NCBI GenBank assembly: GCA_013041835.1
Contig: JABDRH010000382.1
Coordinates: 1 to 5,707, forward strand
Direction: 5' to 3'
DNA length: 5,707 bases
Source of the DNA: Desulfatitalea sp.
Lineage (GTDB): Bacteria; Desulfobacterota; Desulfobacteria; Desulfobacterales; Desulfosarcinaceae
In this document: piece after piece, positions 1 to 5,564 of the stretch
Layout: the number at the start of each line of letters is the position of its first letter
Position numbering within the stretch: the stretch's first letter is position 1
Position numbers and translations under genes: made by a program
Notes under the pieces: generated by a model
Database searches by the model: none
Told to the model about the DNA's origin: nothing
What the model saw: only the letters and a program-made list of their open reading frames with translations

Positions 1-2267
1 ATGAAATAGTCTTGGATGTCCCCCATCATCTTTAGGGCGAAATCGATGGAGAAGATGCATGTGTTCTGGCCCTGGTCCTCCTTGAGGATGTCGGCTTGAA
101 CCGTGCCGCGCACGTTTTCAAGCACCATGGCCTTGATCCGCTCGTATTCCTGTGCATCCGGCTGGTGCCCCTTTTCGGCGGCATATTTGTCCACCTGCTG
201 GTCGATCGCCGTGTTAAGAAACATGGCCAGCATGATAGGGGCAGGCCCGTTGATGGTCATGGAGACCGAGGTGGTGGGTGCGCACAGTTCGAACCCGCCA
301 TACAGCACCTTCACATCGTCCAAGGAACAGACGCTCACGCCGGAGTTGCCGATCTTGCCATAGATATCGGGCCGCCGGTCCGGATCGTAGCCATACAAGG
401 TGACCGAGTCGAAGGCGGTGGAAAGGCGTTTGGCGTCACTGTTTTCCGACAGTAACTTAAACCGCCGGTTCGTGCGGGCCGGGTCACCTTCTCCGGCGAA
501 CATGCGCGTGGGGTCTTCGTTGACGCGCTTTAGTGGAAACACCCCTGCCGTGTACGGAAAATACCCGGGCAGGTTCTCCCGGCGTTGCCATCGATAAATC
601 TCGCCGGGATCCTTGAATTGAGGCAGGGAGATCTTAGGGATTTTTTGATGCGAAAGGGATTCGGAGTAAAGGGGGACGCGAATCTCTTTTCCCCTGACCG
701 TGTAGACCAGCTCATCACCGGAATAGGCCGCCTTGATGGCCGGCCAGTTTTTGACCAGGTTGGTTGTTTCCTCGGTCAACGCCTTTCTGGATTCTTCGAT
801 TTCGGTTTTTAACCGATCGAGCAAGGTGTCCGCATCACCTGCCAGGTGGGCTGCCGTCTCTTCCAGGTGCCAAACCCGGCGAACGGCTTCAGCCTGACTT
901 TCGGTCGTCTTGTGATAAGCCCGCACCGTTTCCGAAATTTCCGATAAGTAGCGGGTGCGCTCCGGCGGAATGATAATGGTTTTGGATGAAGATTGTTTCG
1001 TTCCGGTCCGCTGCAATTGGGATTTGAAGGCCACGCCTGTTTTTGCTTCAATTTGGTCCAAAAGCGCGTGGTACAACTCCGTTACGCCATCGTCATTGAA
1101 CCTGGAAGCGATGGTGCCGAATACCGGCATTTCATCCATGGGACGATCAAAGGCCTCGCGGTTGCGCTGCACCTGTTTTCGCACGGCTTTCAGTGCATCC
1201 TCGGCGCCGCGCTTTTCAAATTTATTGACCACTACCAGATCGGCGAAATCCAGCATATCGATCTTTTCCAGTTGGGTAGCGGCACCGAAATCAGAGGTCA
1301 TCACGTAGATGGACAGGTCCACCAGGTCGGCTATGTTCGAATCCCCTTGCCCGATACCGGCAGTCTCCACGATGACCAGGTCGTACCCGGCCGCCTTGGC
1401 TACACTCACGACGTCGTCCATGCCTTCAGGCATCTCCGTGCGGGAGTGCCGGGTGGCGACAGAACGCATATATACCTGCGAATTGCTGATGGCATTCATG
1501 CGGATCCTGTCGCCTAAAAGCGCGCCGCCGGTTTTTCGCCGCGACGGGTCGGCACTGATGATGGCGATGTGAATTCCGTTTAAATCGTGGAGCATGCGAA
1601 GCAACAGTTCATCGGTCAAAGAAGATTTTCCGGCGCCACCGGTGCCGGTAATACCGATAACGGGCACCCTGCGCGTTCCAATCTTGGCTTCCAACTCTGC
1701 GCGGTATTTGGCAAGATGCCCGTTTTCTTTGATCTTTGCCAGTTCAAGCGTGGTGATCAGGTTGGCGACCCGCAACGGGTTGTCCACGGACAAATCGGAA
1801 AGGTCGCTGCCGGCTTCTAATTCTCTTGGAAAGTCCATTAACTGCATCATGTGGTTGATGATGCCTTGAAGCCCCATTTTAGTGCCGTCTTCCGGCGCGT
1901 AAATCTTGGCTACACCATACGCCTCCAGCTCCTTGATCTCATCGTATACGATGACGCCGCCACCGCCGCCGAAAACCTTGATGTGACCGGCCCCCCCAGT
2001 TTTGAGCAGATCAATCATGTACTTGAAATACTCCATGTGGCCGCCCTGGTAGCTGGAGACGGCGATGCCCTGGGCATCTTCCTGGATGGCGGCATCCACA
2101 ATCTCTTTGACGGATCGATTGTGACCCAAGTGAATCACTTCAGCGCCGCTGCTATGCAAGATTCGTCGGAAGATATTGATTGCCGCATCGTGGCCGTCGA
2201 ATAAGGATGTGGCCGTCACGACGCGTATGTTGTTTTTAGGTTGGTAAACCGGCTGAGGGCTGTTCAT
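1..2267 (-). CDS. icmF: Fused isobutyryl-CoA mutase IcmF (B12 domain, G-protein chaperone, mutase large domain), C-terminus off the left edge
   Basis: This enzyme catalyses the adenosylcobalamin-dependent rearrangement of isobutyryl-CoA to n-butyryl-CoA in the cytoplasm, with its own GTPase chaperone fused in. Read from the ATG at 2267, 755 residues are visible and the frame is open to base 1. Residues about 12-145 form the B12-binding domain: FDGHD at 23-27 supplies the DxH motif, with His26 as the likely lower cobalt ligand, followed by SSYQGGH (71-77) and a Gly-rich FGGGGG. Residues about 200-410 are the MeaB-like GTPase: P-loop GTGGAGKS (208-215), DPSRRKTGG (240-248), ETAGIGQ (301-307) and NKFE (348-351). 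A helical linker leads to the mutase barrel from about 555 (PGYFPYTAGVF). Phe590 (RMFAG) and Gln734 (EDQGQN) occupy the positions that are Tyr and Arg in methylmalonyl-CoA mutase; Phe/Gln is the isobutyryl-CoA mutase signature. IcmF proteins are about 1,090 residues, so roughly 330 are missing. It is the last visible gene of the operon, 12 bases after the dehydrogenase. Confidence 0.95.
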   Translation of the reverse strand, partial: MNSPQPVYQPKNNIRVVTATSLFDGHDAAINIFRRILHSSGAEVIHLGHNRSVKEIVDAAIQEDAQGIAVSSYQGGHMEYFKYMIDLLKTGGAGHIKVFGGGGGVIVYDEIKELEAYGVAKIYAPEDGTKMGLQGIINHMMQLMDFPRELEAGSDLSDLSVDNPLRVANLITTLELAKIKENGHLAKYRAELEAKIGTRRVPVIGITGTGGAGKSSLTDELLLRMLHDLNGIHIAIISADPSRRKTGGALLGDRIRMNAISNSQVYMRSVATRHSRTEMPEGMDDVVSVAKAAGYDLVIVETAGIGQGDSNIADLVDLSIYVMTSDFGAATQLEKIDMLDFADLVVVNKFEKRGAEDALKAVRKQVQRNREAFDRPMDEMPVFGTIASRFNDDGVTELYHALLDQIEAKTGVAFKSQLQRTGTKQSSSKTIIIPPERTRYLSEISETVRAYHKTTESQAEAVRRVWHLEETAAHLAGDADTLLDRLKTEIEESRKALTEETTNLVKNWPAIKAAYSGDELVYTVRGKEIRVPLYSESLSHQKIPKISLPQFKDPGEIYRWQRRENLPGYFPYTAGVFPLKRVNEDPTRMFAGEGDPARTNRRFKLLSENSDAKRLSTAFDSVTLYGYDPDRRPDIYGKIGNSGVSVCSLDDVKVLYGGFELCAPTTSVSMTINGPAPIMLAMFLNTAIDQQVDKYAAEKGHQPDAQEYERIKAMVLENVRGTVQADILKEDQGQNTCIFSIDFALKMMGDIQDYF

Positions 2268-2272
2268 AACAT

Positions 2273-2278
2273 CTCCTT
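2273..2278 (-). promoter_or_regulatory. Ribosome binding site of icmF
   Basis: AAGGAG lies 5 bases before the ATG at 2267, within the 12 bases separating the dehydrogenase stop codon from icmF. It fixes the icmF start, and its closeness to the upstream stop suggests translational coupling of the two genes. Confidence 0.8.
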
Positions 2279-2279
2279 T

Positions 2280-3434
2280 TTACTTAAGCTTTCCAATAAG
2301 CGCGCTGGCGATGGTGTTTTTCTGGATTTCCTTCGTGCCTTCGTAGATTTCGGTGATCTTGGCGTCGCGGTAAAAACGCTCAACTTCGTATTCGGTCATG
2401 TAACCATAGCCGCCAAGCAGTTGGATGGCTTCGTCGGCCACTTCCACGGCGGTGCGTGCCGCATACATCTTGGCCATCGAGGTGAGTTTGGGATCGATGC
2501 GGCCCTGGTCGAAATTCCAGGCGGCCTTGTAGGTGATCAGGCGGGCCAGTTCGATTTTGGTGGCCATGTCGGCCAACTTATGCTGGGTGACCTGAAACTG
2601 AGCGATTTTCTTGCCGAACTGCTCCCTTTGTTTTACGTAGGCCAGAGCGCGGTCATAGGCGCCCTGGGCCGTTCCCAAAGCCTGGGCGGCGATCTGGATG
2701 CGGCTTTCGTCGAAGAAATGAAGAACGTGATAAAACCCCTTGTTCTCTTCGCCGATGAGATTTTCCAGGGGCACGCGCACTTGTTTGAAAGTCACTTCGG
2801 CGGTGGCCATCATCCGGATGCCCATCTTGGCCCCGATGTCGGTGGCGGAAACGCCTTCACGGTCGGCCTCCACCAGAATAAGACTCTGGCCCCGGTAACC
2901 GGGTTTGGCGTCGGGGTCGGTCTGGCAAAGCACGCTGTAAAACCCCGCCAACCCGCCATTGGTGATGAAGGTCTTGCCGCCGTCGACCACCCATTCGTCG
3001 CCATCACGTACGGCAGTGGTATTCATAAAGGTGATGTCCGATCCATGATCCGGTTCAGTAAAAGCGCCGGCGGACATCATCTTTCCTTCAGCCACGGCCG
3101 TCAAGTATTTCTCTTTCTGCGCATTGGTGCCATAGTGAAGAATGATCTCCGAAGCAAATGCGGAGAGGGCCACGGCGCTGCCGATGCTTGAATCGCCGCG
3201 GCAAAGTTCTTCCACCACGAGGATGTCCTCCAGCGACCCGAGCCCTTGTCCCGAATAGGTTTCCGGAAAATGAACCCCGATTAATCCCAGGTCACAGGCC
3301 TTTTTCCATATCTTCCGGGGGAATTCGTGCTTTTCTTCCAGCTCCAATGCCAGTTCCTTGCTAAACTCCCCTTTAACGAAATCACGAACCGCTTTTTGAA
3401 TATCCATTTGGGTCTTATTGAGTTCAAAGTCCAT
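2280..3434 (-). CDS. Acyl-CoA dehydrogenase, FAD-dependent, short-/branched-chain type
   Basis: This 384-residue flavoenzyme oxidises an acyl-CoA to the 2,3-enoyl-CoA and should pass electrons to electron transfer flavoprotein. The length and all landmarks are those of the four-domain acyl-CoA dehydrogenase family. The first signature is at 124-133 (AFTEPDHGSD). The FAD/tetramer contact segment is at 270-290 (REQFGK then FQVTQHKLADM), and the second signature at 341-357 includes GGYGYMTEYE. The catalytic base is most likely Glu365 in IYEGT, as in short- and medium-chain enzymes. The alternative helix-G glutamate of isovaleryl-CoA dehydrogenase is not seen: a Ser (244) precedes the conserved Arg245. 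The ATG at 3434 has AGGA 7 bases upstream, itself preceded by an A9 tract. The gene is second in the operon, followed immediately by icmF. The exact acyl substrate cannot be read from the sequence; n-butyryl-CoA, isobutyryl-CoA or a longer branched acyl-CoA are all possible. Confidence 0.97.
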   Translation of the reverse strand: MDFELNKTQMDIQKAVRDFVKGEFSKELALELEEKHEFPRKIWKKACDLGLIGVHFPETYSGQGLGSLEDILVVEELCRGDSSIGSAVALSAFASEIILHYGTNAQKEKYLTAVAEGKMMSAGAFTEPDHGSDITFMNTTAVRDGDEWVVDGGKTFITNGGLAGFYSVLCQTDPDAKPGYRGQSLILVEADREGVSATDIGAKMGIRMMATAEVTFKQVRVPLENLIGEENKGFYHVLHFFDESRIQIAAQALGTAQGAYDRALAYVKQREQFGKKIAQFQVTQHKLADMATKIELARLITYKAAWNFDQGRIDPKLTSMAKMYAARTAVEVADEAIQLLGGYGYMTEYEVERFYRDAKITEIYEGTKEIQKNTIASALIGKLK

Positions 3435-3441
3435 GTTTCTT

Positions 3442-3445
3442 TCCT
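3442..3445 (-). promoter_or_regulatory. Ribosome binding site of the acyl-CoA dehydrogenase
   Basis: AGGA stands 7 bases before the ATG at 3434. An unbroken A9 run on the coding strand (3452-3460) lies just upstream and would keep the leader unstructured. This supports the annotated start, after which the family-typical N-terminus MDFELNKTQ begins. Confidence 0.6.
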
Positions 3446-3506
3446 ATCTAATTTTTTTTTCTATGAAATTACCTTATTTCAGGTGACTTTTTCATACATG
3501 GATCGG

Positions 3507-3521
3507 CATTGTTCAACAATG
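3507..3521 (-). repeat. Short perfect inverted repeat between the crotonase and dehydrogenase genes
   Basis: CATTGTT and AACAATG form a perfect 7-base palindrome around a single central base, five bases beyond the crotonase-like gene's stop codon. It is not followed by a T-run on the minus strand, so it does not look like an intrinsic terminator. It may be a small mRNA hairpin in the 92-base gap, a protein site, or chance. Confidence 0.35.
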
Positions 3522-3526
3522 GCATA

Positions 3527-4303
3527 TTATTTTCTATTAAATTCAGGGTTTCTTTTCTCAAAAAAAGCCTTCACGCCTTCTTTATGGTCGTCCGACTGGA
3601 AACAGATCGCTTGTGCAAATGCTTCGTAGGCCAAGGTGTCCTCCAAGGAACGTTCCATGCTTTTGGAAAGTATGGTCTTACTCATTTCGATGGCCTTGGC
3701 CGGACCGGCGGCGATTTGGGCGGCCAGGTCCATGGTAAACGGCATGAGCTCCTGCGCAGGTACAACATGATTGACGAAACCCATTTCACAGGCTTTTTTT
3801 GCATCCAGCGAGGCGCCGGTAAAGATGACCTCCTTGGCTTTATGCATACCGACGATCCGGGGTAAAAAGTAATGGCCGCCGAAATCCGGAATGAGTCCAA
3901 TTTTGGCGAAACCACATGAAAAAATAGCGTTTTCCGCGGCCACCACCAAGTCGCATGCCAGGGCCAGATTGAATCCCGCGCCGATAGCGGCGCCATTGAC
4001 AGCGGCGATGACCGGTTTATCGAGCGTTGTGAGAATGCATGCGATTTCATTGACATCCTTCATGTAATCGACGCCGCCTGCGGCTGACATCCCGCCGCCG
4101 ACTTCGTTCAGGCTTCCACCGGCGCAAAAGGCCTTTCCCGTGTTGGTCAGGATCGCCACGCGGCTGTTCGCATCGTTATTGAAAGCCCGCAAACTGGATT
4201 TGAGCGCCTCACGGAAAGCTTTTTCCAAAGCGTTCATTTTGGATTCAAAACACATCCGAATGATGGTAACGGCGTCTAATTGTTCGCACTTGATAAGGTC
4301 CAT
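3527..4303 (-). CDS. Crotonase-superfamily protein, PaaG/enoyl-CoA isomerase-like (commonly labelled enoyl-CoA hydratase)
   Basis: This 258-residue protein has the crotonase fold, which holds acyl-CoA thioesters in an oxyanion hole. I chose the ATG at 4303 because a GGA lies 8 bases upstream and MDLIKCEQ is a normal family start; an ATG at 4327 would add eight residues but has no ribosome site. Numbering from 4303, the first oxyanion segment is KAFCAGGSL (57-65) and the second is NGAAIGAGF (103-111). At the two positions of the catalytic glutamates of true hydratases (rat Glu144 and Glu164) it has Asn112 and Phe132. It carries Asp140 in the segment AKIGLIPDFGG (133-143), the position of the catalytic Asp in PaaG-type isomerases. 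An enoyl-CoA double-bond isomerase or PaaG-like role is therefore more likely than hydration. It is the first gene of the operon, 92 bases before the dehydrogenase. The fold is certain, the reaction is not. Confidence 0.92.
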   Translation of the reverse strand: MDLIKCEQLDAVTIIRMCFESKMNALEKAFREALKSSLRAFNNDANSRVAILTNTGKAFCAGGSLNEVGGGMSAAGGVDYMKDVNEIACILTTLDKPVIAAVNGAAIGAGFNLALACDLVVAAENAIFSCGFAKIGLIPDFGGHYFLPRIVGMHKAKEVIFTGASLDAKKACEMGFVNHVVPAQELMPFTMDLAAQIAAGPAKAIEMSKTILSKSMERSLEDTLAYEAFAQAICFQSDDHKEGVKAFFEKRNPEFNRK

Positions 4304-4418
4304 AATTATCGTCCAAAAATGTAACATCCAGACAGATGCGGTTTATTGAACGTGCCAACATGCAAGGGGGCACCTCATATTCATGGAAAAGCTCAAAAAT
4401 AAGTCACTATTTTCCCAA

Positions 4419-4437
4419 AACAACGGTTTTCGTCGTT
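4419..4437. promoter_or_regulatory. Candidate operator: 19-base inverted repeat upstream of the operon
   Basis: AACAACG and CGTCGTT are 7-base arms matching at six positions around a 5-base centre (GTTTT). They lie about 115 bases before the crotonase-like gene. The site is in the right place for a regulator of the acyl-CoA operon, but no regulator gene is visible and no second copy was found in the window. Confidence 0.22.
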
Positions 4438-4458
4438 TCACGCACGTCGCATGCCTCT

Positions 4459-4487
4459 ATCATAAGTGCCCTAAAAATGCAAATGCC
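4459..4487 (-). promoter_or_regulatory. Weak candidate sigma70-type promoter for the acyl-CoA operon
   Basis: On the minus strand TATGAT (4464 to 4459) matches the -10 consensus at five of six bases. The hexamer 17 bases upstream, GGCATT, is a poor -35, so this would need an activator. It is offered only because the region 4304-4529 must contain the operon promoter unless transcription comes from further upstream, across the large palindrome. Confidence 0.2.
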
Positions 4488-4529
4488 CGCGTGCTAACAA
4501 CAAGCTAAGGGATCCTCAACCGTCCATAA

Positions 4530-4685
4530 GGGCGCAGGAAAAAAATAATTCCCCCATCTTGCTCGTCTTTGAGTCCGTCTGCGGCGTTACATCCACCGGC
4601 ACACTTGGATATGCACCGGCGGATGTGCCTTGCAGACGAACCCAAATCCAGCGCAATCTGGGGGAATTATTTCTTTCCAGCGCCC
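4530..4685. repeat. Large imperfect palindrome 1 (156 bases)
   Basis: The stretch folds back on itself along its whole length around a centre at 4607/4608. Perfect arm segments are GGGCGC (4530-4535 with 4680-4685), a 14-base block AAATAATTCCCCCA (4543-4556 with 4659-4672), CGTCTGC (4576-4582 with 4632-4638), ACATCC (4589-4594 with 4621-4626) and CCGG (4596-4599 with 4616-4619). The registers differ by only one bulged base on each side. The right arm contains the stop codon and last codons of the kinase relic. It could be a large RNA hairpin that ends or insulates transcription between relic and operon, or a mobile palindromic element. There is no T-run that would make it a simple intrinsic terminator. 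Confidence 0.85.
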
Positions 4686-4757
4686 TCTAAAACTTTGCGG
4701 ATCAGTTTGGCAATGGTGCCGATGGTAATCGGCTTGAGCGCAAATGCCTTAATGCAT
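4667..4757 (-). pseudogene. Relic part 3: C-terminal tail of a response-regulator receiver domain
   Basis: The reading KCIKAFALKPITIGTIAKLI followed by RKVLEGAGKK and a stop is the typical last strand and helix of a receiver domain. It has the cis-Lys-Pro (KP) of the beta-5 loop and the final amphipathic helix. About 100 residues that should precede it, with the acidic pocket and phosphoacceptor Asp, are absent. The stop codon lies inside the right arm of palindrome 1. Confidence 0.7.
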
Positions 4758-5144
4758 TTCTTTTCCTGTTGGAACAATTGCTTCGCATATAGATACCGGC
4801 GCGGTTTCCTCACGAATGCGAGGTATATAAACTTTAAAAGTTGACCCTTTGCCCAGTTGGCTGTCAACGGTGATGATGCCGCCATACTCCTTCACGATAC
4901 CATAGGTGATGGCAAGGCCCATGCCGGTTCCTTTTCCTTTCTTCTTTGTGGTGAAAAATGGATCGAATATTTTATTAATGGCCTCGGCACCGATGCCTTG
5001 CCCCGTATCACTACATGACAATTCAATGTAAACTGTTTCAGTCTCGGGATTTCGTTCTCTTAATTCCAATTGATGGTGAAATGCATGCCGGCTTCGAACA
5101 TAAAGCCCCATTCCCGCTCGGGAGAAGACGGATAGACCAACCAA
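4749..5144 (-). pseudogene. Relic part 2: histidine-kinase ATPase (HATPase_c) fragment
   Basis: An open frame of 131 codons, of which only those from about base 5087 downward look like protein. The first 19 residues are the sensor region read in the wrong frame. Visible are the end of an N-box-like stretch (HAF), the G1 box SDTGQGIG, the F box FDPFFTTKKK, the G2 box GTGMGLA and the G3 region GKGSTFKVYIP. It ends in VPTGKE, the linker that in such hybrid kinases normally leads straight into the receiver domain (RILFVDDE-like), but here it stops two codons later. Without the full N-box and HisKA it cannot be an active kinase. Confidence 0.8.
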
Positions 5145-5551
5145 TACGCGTCAGAATTAAGCATCATGCATCGGCCGAAAGAGGCGTCCACTAAATCTTT
5201 CAGGTCTTGAATAAGATTGGCAGCAAGATAATTGAAAATAATTATACCGCGTTTTTGACCTTGCTCATCGAAAATCGGGGTGCCGAATCGAATCATTGGT
5301 TTTAGCGGGATCTCAATTTCCCCATGCTCGATGTTCAGGTCAAGGGGAGATACAAATATCTCTCCTTTTTTCAAACTGAACGTATCTTGAAAATAATACC
5401 TTTTCTTTTTCAACTGCAGTGCTTTTTCCCCGACAATAACAGGATCTTTTCCTGAAACAAGGTTTACCCTGATGCTTTCCCATCCATCGGCGTCGATAAT
5501 GCGTACCTGATCATAGATTTTGGCACCCCCTGCTGAACAACGCCAGGTCAC
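5060..5551 (-). pseudogene. Relic part 1: Cache-type extracellular sensor fragment
   Basis: From KIYDQVRIID through KRYYFQDTF, GEIFVSPLDLN, IRFGTPIFD and RGIIIFNYLA to WGFMFE this matches the extracytoplasmic Cache-family sensor domain of bacterial kinases, which normally binds small ligands outside the membrane. The fragment runs for about 140 residues and then enters a foreign frame and stops at 5060. The apparent GTG start at 5551 is not a real start. Shifting one base at the G5 run extends the homology upstream as LALFSRGAKIYDQV, so the gene once continued towards palindrome 2. There is no signal anchor. Confidence 0.72.
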
Positions 5552-5564
5552 TGCTTAGGGTTCG

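Larger units (their letters stand above)
4667..5563 (-). pseudogene. Decayed hybrid histidine kinase (Cache sensor, ATPase domain, receiver tail), with deletions and frameshifts
   Basis: Fragments of one membrane-bound hybrid sensor kinase lie in the expected order on the minus strand but not in one frame. About 5563-5093 encodes part of an extracellular Cache-type sensor, 5087-4758 the second half of the HATPase_c domain, and about 4757-4667 the last residues of a receiver domain ending at TAA. Missing are the N-terminal membrane anchor, the rest of the sensor, the second membrane segment, the HisKA dimerisation region with the phosphorylated His, and most of the receiver including its Asp. 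The sensor piece ends at FMFEAG and the ATPase piece begins in another frame within about eight bases. A one-base frameshift is also likely near the G5 run at 5526-5530. No intact product can be made. Two recent genes overlapping by chance is less likely, because the three pieces are exactly those of one common architecture. Confidence 0.82.

Noticed and set aside
96..2204. A series of plus-strand open frames of 65-174 codons
   Set aside because: All are antisense to icmF, whose reading frame is continuous with conserved motifs throughout. Their composition follows from the codon bias of the gene beneath.
2241..3191. A 316-codon open frame on the plus strand
   Set aside because: It lies antisense to the acyl-CoA dehydrogenase, whose motifs are unmistakable. 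The plus-strand product has no recognisable domain and no ribosome site, so it is a shadow frame.
4304..4327. Longer N-terminus of the crotonase-like gene from the ATG at 4327
   Set aside because: No Shine-Dalgarno-like sequence precedes it, and the added residues (MLHFWTII) are not family-like. The ATG at 4303 has GGA at proper spacing.
4396..4413. AAAATA / TATTTT inverted repeat upstream of the operon
   Set aside because: Only six AT-rich bases per arm around a six-base centre; this is expected by chance in AT-rich intergenic DNA.
4383..4508. A 41-codon plus-strand open frame starting MEKLKNKSLF in the intergenic region
   Set aside because: The nearest purine-rich stretch is about 13 bases upstream of the ATG, too far for a good ribosome site. 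The sequence has no recognisable feature and the region is more simply explained as the promoter of the minus-strand operon.
4530..4685. Palindrome 1 as an ordinary intrinsic terminator
   Set aside because: The stem is several times longer than needed, is interrupted, and is not followed by a T-run on either strand. Termination may still occur but is not what the structure shows.
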